Positions 15,025 through 23,541 of a stretch of 64,000 nt of DNA are shown here, one piece after another. Origin of the DNA: Thermovibrio ammonificans HB-1 (lineage in GTDB: Bacteria > Aquificota > Aquificia > Desulfurobacteriales > Desulfurobacteriaceae); assembly GCF_000185805.1 (NCBI RefSeq), contig NC_014926.1, forward strand, positions 1,482,501 through 1,546,500. The letters are read 5' to 3'. How positions within the stretch are numbered: the first letter of the stretch is position 1; each line of letters begins with the position of its first letter. A program made the translations under genes and the position numbers. The notes under the pieces were generated by a model. It was not told where the DNA came from. It did not search any database and saw nothing but the letters and a program-made list of their open reading frames with translations.

Positions 15025-16435
15025 GAAGGTTCTGATAGCAAACCGCGGAGAGGTTGCTACAAGGGTCATAAGGGCCTGCAAGGAGCTGGGAATAAAAACC
15101 GTAGCCATTTACTCCGAAGCAGATGTCAACTCACTCCACGTTAAAAAGGCAGACGAGGCCTACCTAATCCACGGAGACCCTGTTAAAGCCTACCTCAACT
15201 ACTACAAAATAGTAGATATAGCCAAAAGGGCAGGAGCAGAAGCTATACACCCGGGCTACGGCTTCTTATCCGAAAGGGCAGACTTTGCCGAGTACGCCCG
15301 CAAAAAAGGAATAGAGTTCATCGGCCCTTCGGTGGAACACCTGAGAATATTCGGCAGCAAAATTGAGTCTAAGAAGCTCATGAAAGAGCTGGGAGTTCCC
15401 GTTGCCGAAGGCAGTGAGAAACCGATAAACGACCTTCAAGAGGCCAAAGAGATAGCCAAGAAAATAGGTTACCCTGTGATGATAAAAGCGGCCCACGGCG
15501 GAGGCGGTAGGGGCCTTAGGGTGGCGAGAAACGAAAAAGAGCTTGAGACCCAGTTTCAGATAGCTGTTAAGGAGGCCGAGGCAGCTTTTGGAAAAGGCGA
15601 GGTTTTCATTGAGAAGTACATAGAGAATCCCAGACACATAGAGATTCAAATAGTGGCCGACAAGCACGGGAACGTTGTTCACCTGGGGGAGAGGGACTGC
15701 TCTCTCCAGAGAAGACACCAGAAAGTTCTCGAAATAGCTCCTTCCCCGGTTCTAACCAGAAGACAGAGGGAGAAGCTTGGAAAGATATGCGTAGAGGCGG
15801 CAAGGAAGATAGGCTACTACGGAGTAGGAACCTGGGAATTCCTCATGGATAAATACGGCAACTTTTACTTTATGGAAGTAAATCCCAGGCTTCAGGTTGA
15901 ACACACAATAACCGAAGAGGTTACAGGAATAGACATCGTTCAGGAGCAGATAAGAATAGCCGCAGGAATGGGCCTCTCATTCTCCCAGAGAAACGTTCAG
16001 CTTCGCGGGTTCGCAATGCAGTTCAGGATAAACGCCGAAGACCCTTCCAAAGATTTCGTCCCGGTTCCCGGAACGATAACCGCCTACTACTCCCCGGGAG
16101 GAATAGGAGTAAGGATAGACGGCGTGGTTTACAAGGGCTACACAATTCCTCCCTACTACGATTCAATGGTGGCCAAGCTGATAGTTTGGGGAAGGAACTG
16201 GGACGAAGTAATCAGACGCTCAAGGAGGGCACTCGGAGAGTTCGTAATAAGAGGTGTGCCCACAACCATTCCCTTCTTTAAGAAGATACTGAACGACCCG
16301 GAGTTTGTTAAAGGGCAGTTCGATACCTCCTTTATCGATAAGAAAATCAAGGAGTTCACCTTTATTCAAGAAACCGACCCAGAGGTGCTGGCCCTTGCTA
16401 TATCTGCAGCAATAGCAGCACACCACGGACTTTAA
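15017..16435 (+). CDS. pycA: Biotin carboxylase subunit (pyruvate carboxylase A type)
   Basis: A 472-residue ATP-grasp biotin carboxylase. It has FKKVLIANRGEVATRVIRA at the N-terminus, the Gly-rich ATP lid AAHGGGGRGLRVA near residue 160, and the catalytic segments ERDCSLQRRHQKVLE and MEVNPRLQVEHTITE. The start is the ATG at 15017, eight bases after GGAGG. It carboxylates the biotin carried by the partner subunit encoded 11 bp downstream. In Aquificota such pairs act as pyruvate carboxylase or 2-oxoglutarate carboxylase, and the sequence alone does not decide which. Confidence 0.88.
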   Translation: MFKKVLIANRGEVATRVIRACKELGIKTVAIYSEADVNSLHVKKADEAYLIHGDPVKAYLNYYKIVDIAKRAGAEAIHPGYGFLSERADFAEYARKKGIEFIGPSVEHLRIFGSKIESKKLMKELGVPVAEGSEKPINDLQEAKEIAKKIGYPVMIKAAHGGGGRGLRVARNEKELETQFQIAVKEAEAAFGKGEVFIEKYIENPRHIEIQIVADKHGNVVHLGERDCSLQRRHQKVLEIAPSPVLTRRQREKLGKICVEAARKIGYYGVGTWEFLMDKYGNFYFMEVNPRLQVEHTITEEVTGIDIVQEQIRIAAGMGLSFSQRNVQLRGFAMQFRINAEDPSKDFVPVPGTITAYYSPGGIGVRIDGVVYKGYTIPPYYDSMVAKLIVWGRNWDEVIRRSRRALGEFVIRGVPTTIPFFKKILNDPEFVKGQFDTSFIDKKIKEFTFIQETDPEVLALAISAAIAAHHGL

Positions 16436-16446
16436 CGGAGGCAGCA

Positions 16447-18303
16447 ATGGGAAGGAAGATAGAGTTCACAGATGTAAGCCTAAGGGATGCCCACCAGTCA
16501 CTCTTTGCCACAAGGATGAAAACAAAAGACATGGTGGAAATCGCCCCCGTAATCGACAAAGCCGGCTTTTGGTCGGTTGAGATGTGGGGCGGAGCAACCT
16601 TCGACGTGTGTCTGAGGTTCCTCAGAGAGGACCCGTGGGAGAGGCTCAAAGTTCTAAGGAAGCTTATGCCCAACTCAAGATTACAGATGCTCCTCAGGGG
16701 CCAGAACCTTGTAGGCTACCGCCACTATCCAGACGACGTTGTCAGGGCCTTTGTGAGAAAGGCTGCCGAAAACGGCATAGACGTCTTTAGGATATTTGAC
16801 GCTCTAAACGACCTGAGGAACGTAGAGGTGGCCGTTGAAACCGCCAAAGAGATGGGGAAAATCGTAGAAGGCGCCCTCTCCTACACCATCAGCCCCGTCC
16901 ATACAGAAGACCTCTACATAGAGCTGGCCCTTGAATTTAAGGAGATGGGAGCCGACATAATCACCATAAAAGACATGGCGGGCTTGCTCTCTCCCGAAAG
17001 GGCCTACTCCTTGGTTAAAGCGCTCAAGGAAGAGGTGGGCCTACCGGTTCACGTTCATACCCACTGCACAAGCGGCATGGCCGAAATGGCACAGTTAAAA
17101 GCAATAGAGGCCGGAGCCGACATAATAGACGTTGCAAGCTCTCCACTTGCCTCCGACACTTCCCACCCGGCAGTGGAGACAATGGCCTATACCTTAGGTG
17201 AGTTCGGATATGAAATCGGGTTCGACAAAGAAGCCCTTAAAAAGATGGCCCAGCACTTTAAAGAGGTAAGAAAGAAATACAAGAAGTACGACATAGACTT
17301 CAAAGGCATAGATGCTGCCGTTTTAGAGCACCAGATTCCGGGCGGCATGATTTCCAACCTCATTAACCAGCTAAAAGAACAGGGAGCACTCGATAAGTTG
17401 GAAGAGGTTCTGAAAGAGGTTCCGAGGGTTAGAGAGGACTTCGGATACCCGCCCCTTGTTACGCCGACAAGTCAGATAGTAGGTACACAGGCCGTCTTGA
17501 ACGTTCTTGCAGGCGAGCGCTACAAGATGATTACCCAGGAGACTAAAAACTACGTAAAAGGACTCTACGGAAGACCTCCGGCTCCGATTAAAGAGGAGAT
17601 TATTAAGAAGGTTCTCGGAGATGAAGAGCCGATAACCTGCAGACCCGCAGACCTTCTTCAGCCGGAGCTGGGAAAGTGTAGGGAAGAGATTAAGGACCTT
17701 GCCAGAAGCGAAGAGGACGTTCTCTCCTACTGCCTCTTCCCGAAAGTGGCAAGGGAGTTCTTTGAGTGGCGCGAAAAGGTTGAGAAGGGAGAGATACCGG
17801 CCATCTCGGAAGAGGACCTACAGGACATGGAGGAGGAGGAGAGGAAGTGCCCACAACCTCTTGCTCCCACCGAGTTTATCGTTAACGTTCACGGCGAGAG
17901 CTACCACGTGAAAATCGCCGGCGTAGGGCATAAGAAGGAGGGTAAAAAGCCTTACTTCATCAAGATAGACGGCAGACTCGAAGAGGTTGTTGTTGAGCCC
18001 CTTGTTGAGGTAGTACCAACCGGAGAAGAGGTTGAAATTGCAGGAGAGTTAACATCCGCCTCCAAGAGGCCGAGGGCCACTAAGGAGGGCGACGTCACCT
18101 CTCCTATGCCCGCAAAGGTGGTTGAGATTAAGGTTAAAGAGGGCGATAGAGTCCAGGAAGGTGACGTTGTTGCCATAGTAGAAGCCATGAAGATGCAGAA
18201 CGAGGTTCACGCCCCCATAAGCGGCGTTGTTAAGGCCATTTACGTTAAACCGGGGGATAACGTGAACCCGGATGAAGCTTTAATGACAATAGAACCCGAA
18301 TAG
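16447..18303 (+). CDS. pycB: Carboxyltransferase-biotin carrier subunit (pyruvate carboxylase B / CfiA type)
   Basis: A 618-residue protein with an N-terminal TIM-barrel carboxyltransferase domain (FTDVSLRDAHQSLFATRM; metal ligands in IKDMAGLL and VHVHTHCTSGMA), a conserved PYC_OADA domain (residues about 290-480) and a C-terminal biotinyl domain. The modified Lys lies in VEAMKMQNEVHAP near residue 583. It transfers the carboxyl group from biotin to the keto acid. With pycA it forms a two-subunit enzyme feeding oxaloacetate or oxalosuccinate into the central carbon pathway, probably the reductive TCA cycle of this autotroph. The exact keto acid substrate is not certain. Confidence 0.87.
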   Translation: MGRKIEFTDVSLRDAHQSLFATRMKTKDMVEIAPVIDKAGFWSVEMWGGATFDVCLRFLREDPWERLKVLRKLMPNSRLQMLLRGQNLVGYRHYPDDVVRAFVRKAAENGIDVFRIFDALNDLRNVEVAVETAKEMGKIVEGALSYTISPVHTEDLYIELALEFKEMGADIITIKDMAGLLSPERAYSLVKALKEEVGLPVHVHTHCTSGMAEMAQLKAIEAGADIIDVASSPLASDTSHPAVETMAYTLGEFGYEIGFDKEALKKMAQHFKEVRKKYKKYDIDFKGIDAAVLEHQIPGGMISNLINQLKEQGALDKLEEVLKEVPRVREDFGYPPLVTPTSQIVGTQAVLNVLAGERYKMITQETKNYVKGLYGRPPAPIKEEIIKKVLGDEEPITCRPADLLQPELGKCREEIKDLARSEEDVLSYCLFPKVAREFFEWREKVEKGEIPAISEEDLQDMEEEERKCPQPLAPTEFIVNVHGESYHVKIAGVGHKKEGKKPYFIKIDGRLEEVVVEPLVEVVPTGEEVEIAGELTSASKRPRATKEGDVTSPMPAKVVEIKVKEGDRVQEGDVVAIVEAMKMQNEVHAPISGVVKAIYVKPGDNVNPDEALMTIEPE

Positions 18304-18346
18304 GCGGTTGAAATTGCCGACCGATTTCCTATATTTACTTGTGCGT

Positions 18347-18423
18347 CGGGGCGTGGCGTAGCCTGGTAGCGCGCTGGCATGGGGGGCCAGAGGTCGCCCG
18401 TTCAAGTCGGGTCGCCCCGACCA
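18347..18423 (+). tRNA. tRNA-Pro (GGG)
   Basis: A 77-nt cloverleaf with acceptor stem CGGGGCG paired to CGCCCCG, an encoded CCA end, anticodon stem CTGGC/GCCAG around the loop ATGGGGG (anticodon GGG) and a TTCAAGT T loop. It lies alone between pycB and a secreted-protein gene. Confidence 0.96.
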
Positions 18424-18457
18424 TTTTCTTTTTAAAGAACAAAAATTCGGCGGTTCA

Positions 18458-18811
18458 GTGAAGGGGGCAGTAAAAACTCTAACTGCTCTGCTAACTCTTA
18501 CAGCAACTTTGTTTCCTTACCTACCCGGGATAGGAGCAGAAACGGGCTGGAAGAGGTTTGATAGAAGCTCCACCTACTTTAAACCATTCGTTACAGTAGA
18601 AAACCCGAAAGATAAGCTCGTAGTGTTCATTACACCATCCGGCAAGGTTTACAAGGGAAGGTGTAGGAAGAGAAAGGCAAAGAACAGATGTAGGGTGTTT
18701 CCGGGGAAAAGGTTTTACTCGCCCGATGAGGCAATCTACTACCTTGTAGTCAGAATCAACCCGCCGAACCCGCCGGAGGTCTTAGAAAGCGGCGTAATAG
18801 GGGAGTATTAG
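18458..18811 (+). CDS. Small secreted protein of unknown function
   Basis: 117 residues starting at GTG, with a signal peptide (LTALLTLTATLFPYLPGIGAE). The mature part is short and basic: VVFITPSGKVYKGRC, then RKRKAKNRCRVFPGK, with two Cys residues that could form a disulfide, and a Pro-rich end (VRINPPNPPEVLESG). No family was recognised. The stop codon overlaps by one base the GTG start of comM, so the two are probably co-transcribed. Confidence 0.65.
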   Translation: MKGAVKTLTALLTLTATLFPYLPGIGAETGWKRFDRSSTYFKPFVTVENPKDKLVVFITPSGKVYKGRCRKRKAKNRCRVFPGKRFYSPDEAIYYLVVRINPPNPPEVLESGVIGEY

Positions 18812-20310
18812 TGGTATCCAAGGTAAAGAGCTTTTCTACCTACGGAGTAGACGCAATAGAGATTACGGTTGAGGTCGACTCCTCCAAAGGGCTGCCGGGA
18901 ATAATAATCGTTGGCCTCCCCGATTCCGCCGTAAAAGAGAGTAAAGAGAGGGTTCGCTCTGCAATAACCAACAGCGGGTTCAGGTTCCCTGGAAAGAAGT
19001 TCACCGTAAACTTGGCACCTGCAGGCGTGAGGAAAGAAGGAACGAACCTCGACCTTCCAATAGCTTTAGGGATACTTGCCTCTCTTGGGGTTGTTAAAGG
19101 TGAAAAGCTCAACAGCTACCTTATAGCAGGGGAGCTCGGCCTTTCGGGGGAGCTTCACCCGGTTAGGGGAACGCTATCGGCGGCCGTTTTGGCAAAGGAG
19201 AAGGGGTTAAAAGGAGTTATAGTCCCTCCGGAGAACGCATCGGAAGCGGCCCTCATAGAAGGGATAGAGGCGATACCGGTAAAAAGCCTAAAAGAGGCAG
19301 TGGAGTTTTTAAACGGAGAGCTTCACTCCCCTCCAGTTAAACACTCTCCACCCGAATACACCGCAAACTACGGCGTAGACATGGCAGAAGTGGTGGGCCA
19401 GCTTCAGGCAAAAAGGGCCCTTGAGATAGCCGCAGCAGGCAAACACAACGTTTACATGGTGGGCCCGCCGGGCTCGGGCAAGACCATGCTTGCAAGGCGG
19501 CTCCCCACAATAATGCCCCAGATGAGCCAAGAAGAAATAATAGAAACGAGCAAAATCTACTCGGTTGCCGGCCTTATCCACCAGGTTCCCGTTGTGCAAA
19601 GGCCGTTTCGCTCACCCCACAGCAGTGCATCTGAGGCCTCCATAATAGGAGGGGGAAGTTCAGTAAAGCCCGGAGAGGTAAGCCTTGCCCACAACGGCGT
19701 TCTTTTCTTAGACGAGCTTCCCGAGTTTAAAAAGAGTGTAATAGAGGCCCTCAGGCAGCCCCTTGAAGACCGTATAGTAACCGTGTCCCGAGCTTCCGGC
19801 TCCTTCACCTTCCCTGCAGACTTCCTCCTTGTAGCGGCAAGCAACCCGTGTCCGTGCGGGTACTACGGTTTTAGCGACGGCGTCCACTACTGCAAATGCA
19901 CTCCTCTCCAGGTAAAGCGCTACAGGTCTAAGGTTTCCGGCCCTATAATGGATAGGATAGACCTCCAGGTAACCGTTCCCGCCGTTAAGCCCGAAGAGTT
20001 CAAAGGAGATAAAGGAGAAAGCTCTGCTAAAATAAAAGAAAGAGTTTTAAAAGCCCGAGAGATACAGAAAAAGCGGTTTAAGGGCTCAAAAATCTCGTTC
20101 AACGGCCAGATGGGAAGAAAAGAAGTTAAAAAGTTCTGCAAGCTTACACCGGAAGCCGAAGAGCTCCTTAACCATGCAGTTTCAACCTTAGGCCTTTCAG
20201 CCAGAGCCTACAACAGAGTTTTAAAGGTTTCCAGAACAATCGCGGACTTAGAGGGTTCGGATAAAATCCTTCCTCACCATGTTGCCGAAGCTCTGAGTTA
20301 TAGGGAATGA
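18811..20310 (+). CDS. comM: ComM/YifB Mg-chelatase-like AAA+ ATPase
   Basis: A 499-residue YifB/ComM protein. The N-terminal ChlI-like domain (GLPGIIIVGLPDSAVKESKERVRSA) is followed by the AAA+ module with Walker A GPPGSGKTML near residue 216 and Walker B VLFLDELPEF near 297. A Cys-rich insertion (NPCPCGYYG...YCKC) and a C-terminal helical domain (ARAYNRVLKVSRTIADLEG) complete it. ComM is a hexameric helicase that promotes branch migration during integration of DNA taken up by natural transformation. A nuclease-like gene follows 10 bp downstream. Confidence 0.92.
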   Translation: MVSKVKSFSTYGVDAIEITVEVDSSKGLPGIIIVGLPDSAVKESKERVRSAITNSGFRFPGKKFTVNLAPAGVRKEGTNLDLPIALGILASLGVVKGEKLNSYLIAGELGLSGELHPVRGTLSAAVLAKEKGLKGVIVPPENASEAALIEGIEAIPVKSLKEAVEFLNGELHSPPVKHSPPEYTANYGVDMAEVVGQLQAKRALEIAAAGKHNVYMVGPPGSGKTMLARRLPTIMPQMSQEEIIETSKIYSVAGLIHQVPVVQRPFRSPHSSASEASIIGGGSSVKPGEVSLAHNGVLFLDELPEFKKSVIEALRQPLEDRIVTVSRASGSFTFPADFLLVAASNPCPCGYYGFSDGVHYCKCTPLQVKRYRSKVSGPIMDRIDLQVTVPAVKPEEFKGDKGESSAKIKERVLKAREIQKKRFKGSKISFNGQMGRKEVKKFCKLTPEAEELLNHAVSTLGLSARAYNRVLKVSRTIADLEGSDKILPHHVAEALSYRE

Positions 20311-20320
20311 GGAGGTAAAT

Positions 20321-20791
20321 ATGAAGGCAAACAACCTACAGACTGTAGCCGAGGAAAAATTTAGAGAGTGGCTGGATAAAATGAACTATCCCTACCTCTA
20401 TATAGAACAAAGCATAAACACCTTCTCCAAGTTCTTTAAAGGAACCTCTAAACGCCCAGACTTCCTCATTATTGTAAAAAACTTCGGCATCATCGCTGTA
20501 GATGTTAAAGAGAAAAAACCTTACGGAGCTAAACTTTCATTTACACTTGATGAAAAAAACGAGGTGGAAAAATACATTGAATTTGAAAGGTTAACACGAC
20601 TACCGGTTTGGTTTGTATTCTGCGCAAAGGGGAATTATGATACTTGGTACTGGATTCCCTTATCAAGGGTCCTCTCGTGTAAGCAAGAAACAAATAACAG
20701 TGACGGTAGCAAGTTCAGAGTCATAGAACACAGTGACTGCATCATCATACAACCTAACAAAAATGACGGCATCTCAAGACTAATAGAATAA
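20321..20791 (+). CDS. PD-(D/E)XK nuclease-like protein
   Basis: 156 residues, noticeably more AT-rich than the flanking genes. The core [24 protein letters not shown] shows the PD...DxK pattern of the restriction-endonuclease fold: Asp in RPDF, then D-V-K on the next strand. A helix with Glu ([14 protein letters not shown]) precedes it and could supply a further acidic residue. A Trp/Tyr-rich strand follows ([14 protein letters not shown]). It has a good GAGGAGG ribosome-binding site and sits behind comM. It overlaps the convergent aroC by 12 bp. Nuclease activity is inferred from the fold motif only. Confidence 0.6.
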   Translation: MKANNLQTVAEEKFREWLDKMNYPYLYIEQSINTFSKFFKGTSKRPDFLIIVKNFGIIAVDVKEKKPYGAKLSFTLDEKNEVEKYIEFERLTRLPVWFVFCAKGNYDTWYWIPLSRVLSCKQETNNSDGSKFRVIEHSDCIIIQPNKNDGISRLIE

Positions 20792-21928
20792 CAAACGGAG
20801 CTCCTCAAAGCTGTCGGCGGGGTAGCGCTCAAGGAGAGCCGCAGTAATAACTATCGCCAGCATTGCCTCGCCGACAACGGCGGCTGCCGGAACCGCACAC
20901 ACATCCGAGCGCTCAACGGAGGCCTCAAAAGGCTCCTTGGTTTTTATATCTACGCTCCTTAACGGCTTGTAAAGGGTGGGTATCGGCTTCATAGCAGCCT
21001 TTACAACTATCGGCTCACCGTTTGTTATACCTCCCTCTATACCACCGGCGTTGTTGGTAAGCCTGTAAAAGCCCCTCTCTTGGCTGTAGAAAATCTCGTC
21101 GTGAACCTTTGAGCCCGGAAGGCGTGCCGCCTCAAAGCCCAAACCTATCTCAACACCCTTAATCGCCTGGATAGACATTATAGCCTGGGCAATTCTGCCG
21201 TCTAAACGCTTATCCCACTGGGTATGGCTCCCGAGCCCCACAGGAACGCCGGTAGCAAAAACAACGAAAACTCCGCCGAGGCTCTCTCCCTTGGCTTTGG
21301 CCCCATCTATCTCCCTTTTGAACGTCTCTTCAACTTCCGGGTCTGAAACCGGAATTCTGACCTGGGAGTTTTCCGCGTTTTCAAAGAGTTCTTTGAAGCT
21401 CTTACCCTCTATTGCCTCCATCGGCACCTGAGCAGAGCCTATAGATAGAACGAAACTTCCCACCTCTATGCCGAGCCTACGAAGTAGGTCTTTACACAGG
21501 GCCCCTGCTGCTACCCTTCCGGCGGTTTCACGGGCAGAGGAGCGCTCCAGAACGTTCCTCACATCATCGAAACCGTACTTTAAAACGCCGGGGAGGTCTG
21601 CATGGCCGGGTCTCGGGCGGGTAACCTTTTTCTCGGGAGGGAGCTGCCCCGGCTCGGGTCTCATAACCTCTTCCCAGTTCTTGTAGTCCCTGTTCCACAC
21701 GGCCATGAGAATGGGAGAGCCCAAAGTCTTCCCGAGGCGAACGCCGCTTAAAAACTCAACCCGGTCTTTCTCTATCTTCATCCTGCCGCCGCGACCGTAA
21801 CCCTTTTGACGGCGGGCCATCTCCCGATTAATGAAGTCGAAGTCTACGGGGAAGTTGGCGGGGAACCCCTCAAGGTAGGCGAAAATCCCCTTACCGTGGC
21901 TCTCTCCGGCCGTGTAGAACCTAAGCAT
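20780..21928 (-). CDS. aroC: Chorismate synthase
   Basis: About 382 residues. The family signatures are visible: [16 protein letters not shown] at the N-terminus, [12 protein letters not shown] and [15 protein letters not shown] in the middle, and [15 protein letters not shown] near the active site. The enzyme makes chorismate from 5-enolpyruvylshikimate-3-phosphate using reduced FMN, the last step of the shikimate pathway. The ATG at 21928 is chosen over the TTG one codon upstream because it lies five bases after GGAGGAG. Confidence 0.95.
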   Translation of the reverse strand: MLRFYTAGESHGKGIFAYLEGFPANFPVDFDFINREMARRQKGYGRGGRMKIEKDRVEFLSGVRLGKTLGSPILMAVWNRDYKNWEEVMRPEPGQLPPEKKVTRPRPGHADLPGVLKYGFDDVRNVLERSSARETAGRVAAGALCKDLLRRLGIEVGSFVLSIGSAQVPMEAIEGKSFKELFENAENSQVRIPVSDPEVEETFKREIDGAKAKGESLGGVFVVFATGVPVGLGSHTQWDKRLDGRIAQAIMSIQAIKGVEIGLGFEAARLPGSKVHDEIFYSQERGFYRLTNNAGGIEGGITNGEPIVVKAAMKPIPTLYKPLRSVDIKTKEPFEASVERSDVCAVPAAAVVGEAMLAIVITAALLERYPADSFEELRLLFY

Positions 21929-21970
21929 CAAGCTCCTCCGGAAGTTTTGGCAAATTTTAGCCGTTTATTG

Positions 21971-21999
21971 TTGACAGTTCAAACCGTTTTGCCTATCTT
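21971..21999 (+). promoter_or_regulatory. Promoter of tRNA-Arg
   Basis: A consensus TTGACA at 21971-21976 and TATCTT at 21994-21999 are separated by 17 bp, placing the start about five bases before the mature tRNA-Arg 5' end. Confidence 0.75.
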
Positions 22000-22011
22000 T
22001 CCTATTGCCGT

Positions 22012-22088
22012 GCGCCCGTAGCTCAGCAGGATAGAGCGCGAGATTCCTAATCTCGAGGTCGCAGGTTCGAATCCTGCCGGGCGCACCA
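22012..22088 (+). tRNA. tRNA-Arg (CCT)
   Basis: A 77-nt cloverleaf with acceptor stem GCGCCCG/CGGGCGC, encoded CCA, anticodon stem CGAGA/TCTCG around TTCCTAA (anticodon CCT, reading AGG) and T loop TTCGAAT. AGG is a frequent Arg codon in the neighbouring genes. Confidence 0.96.
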
Positions 22089-22097
22089 CTTTCCGTC

Positions 22098-22125
22098 TTG
22101 ACTTTTTTTTATTTTCCCCTACAAT
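22098..22125 (+). promoter_or_regulatory. Promoter of the rplS operon
   Basis: TTGACT at 22098-22103 and TACAAT at 22120-22125 with a 16-bp, T-rich spacer lie just after tRNA-Arg and before rplS. The T run may also help end tRNA transcription. Confidence 0.6.
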
Positions 22126-22164
22126 TTCCCCGCTAAACTTAGGGAAAGCTTAGGAGGTTTTATC

Positions 22165-22539
22165 ATGCTCGGCGGACTCGACGCCCTCATGAAGGCTGTT
22201 CAGGAGAAATACATCAGGAAAGACATACCCGAGTTCAGGGTCGGAGACACCGTAAGGGTTTACGTTAAAGTTAAGGAAGGGGATAAGGAAAGGATTCAGG
22301 CGTTTGAAGGCGTTGTCATCAGGAAAAGGGGCGGCGGAACAGACGCCACCTTCACCGTAAGGAAGGTATCCTACGGTATCGGAATAGAGAGGACCTTCCC
22401 CCTTCACTCCCCGGTTGTTGACAAAATAGAGGTTCTCAAGCGCGGTATCGTAAGAAGGGCAAGGCTCTACTACCTCAGGGAGCGTAAAGGTAAAGCTGCC
22501 CGCATTAAAGAGAGAAAGGAGTGGATGACCAAGAAATAA
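22165..22539 (+). CDS. rplS: Ribosomal protein L19
   Basis: A 124-residue L19 with the typical [21 protein letters not shown], the [16 protein letters not shown] strand and a conserved [16 protein letters not shown]-terminus. L19 sits at the 30S-50S interface. An AGGAGG ribosome-binding site precedes the ATG. It is the first gene of an rplS-rnhB-yraN unit, and its last 19 bases overlap the start of rnhB. Confidence 0.96.
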   Translation: MLGGLDALMKAVQEKYIRKDIPEFRVGDTVRVYVKVKEGDKERIQAFEGVVIRKRGGGTDATFTVRKVSYGIGIERTFPLHSPVVDKIEVLKRGIVRRARLYYLRERKGKAARIKERKEWMTKK

Positions 22540-23249
22540 TCTCCATAGAGAAGAGCCTGTGGTCTAAGGGCTACAGGTTCGTTGCCGGAGTTGACGAGGC
22601 GGGGAGGGGCCCGCTGGCAGGTCCGGTTGTGGCGGCCGCGGTGGTTTTCTCCCCCCACGTTAAACCTTTCCTGTTCAGGGACTCAAAAAAATTAACAAAA
22701 CGGGAGAGGGAAAGGTTATTTAGGGAAATCCTCAAGAGCGCATACGCCGTAGGTGTAGGTTTTGCAGATTCTACCGAAATCGATGAGTTAAACATCTACA
22801 GGGCCACCCTGCTCGCAGCGGAAAGGGCCATAGAGGAGCTCCCTTTGAAACCCGACTACCTGATAACCGACTACTTGAAGATTCCGAAGTTTGCAGGCAG
22901 GCTCATCGCGATACCGAAGGGCGACGAGAGGAGCTTCTCCTGCGCCTGCGCAAGCGTTGTGGCAAAGGTGGTTAGGGATTTCATAATGGAGGAGCTTCAC
23001 ACCCTCTTCCCCAACTACGGTTTCAACAAACACAAAGGCTACCCCACAAAGACCCACTACGGCGCCGTTAGGAGCTTCGGACTATCGCCGGTTCACAGGA
23101 GGAGCTTTGGGAAGCTCTCACAGGAGAGGGAAAACGGGGGAAATAGCGGCTTCCCTGCATCTACAGAGGAAAGGCTACTCTATTATCGAGAGAAACTACA
23201 GGTGCTCCTGCGGAGAGCTGGACTTAGTGGCCTACCACAAGGAGAGTAA
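22521..23249 (+). CDS. rnhB: Ribonuclease HII
   Basis: 242 residues starting at GTG inside the end of rplS. The active-site start [15 protein letters not shown], the FRDSKKLT segment, [11 protein letters not shown] and the [15 protein letters not shown] signature identify RNase HII, which nicks RNA in RNA-DNA hybrids. The usual protein ends soon after [10 protein letters not shown]. Here the frame continues for about 45 residues through the start of yraN, giving an overlap of 143 bp. The tail ([17 protein letters not shown]) has no obvious role and may be an overprinted extension. Confidence 0.93.
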   Translation: MDDQEIISIEKSLWSKGYRFVAGVDEAGRGPLAGPVVAAAVVFSPHVKPFLFRDSKKLTKRERERLFREILKSAYAVGVGFADSTEIDELNIYRATLLAAERAIEELPLKPDYLITDYLKIPKFAGRLIAIPKGDERSFSCACASVVAKVVRDFIMEELHTLFPNYGFNKHKGYPTKTHYGAVRSFGLSPVHRRSFGKLSQERENGGNSGFPASTEERLLYYREKLQVLLRRAGLSGLPQGE

Positions 23250-23472
23250 AACCCTCGTATTCGTAGAGGTCAAGTCGAGGAAGCGGGGAGGCCCGGTAAA
23301 CCCGGAAGAGGCGCTAACGAAAGCCCAGGCAAACCGTATAAAGCGGTGTGCAGAGGCCTTCCTGGCCGAAACTTCCGTCAGCTACGCCGAAGTCAGGTTC
23401 GACCTAATAGCCGTTGAACTCTCGGCAGACGGAACTCCTTTAAACACCGTTCACATCGAGGACGCCTTTTAA
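23107..23472 (+). CDS. yraN: UPF0102 protein YraN (predicted endonuclease-like)
   Basis: 121 residues starting at TTG. The family pattern is clear: [21 protein letters not shown], then [16 protein letters not shown] and LVFVEVKSRKRGG, a Holliday-junction-resolvase-like PD-(D/E)XK core with E-L-D and E-V-K. The biological role of YraN is not established. It overlaps the rnhB reading frame by 143 bp in another frame. The rnhB-yraN order is common in bacteria. Confidence 0.88.
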   Translation: MGSSHRRGKTGEIAASLHLQRKGYSIIERNYRCSCGELDLVAYHKESKTLVFVEVKSRKRGGPVNPEEALTKAQANRIKRCAEAFLAETSVSYAEVRFDLIAVELSADGTPLNTVHIEDAF

Positions 23473-23541
23473 AAAAAGCCAAGATTGATATAATCTGCCA
23501 GCCGTATATATTAAGGCTTAACCGTTTCGGGAGGTTCCGTT

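Noticed and set aside
18347-18423. tRNA-Pro as an attachment site of an integrated element
   Set aside because: No integrase gene and no repeated tRNA 3' end were seen in the following sequence.
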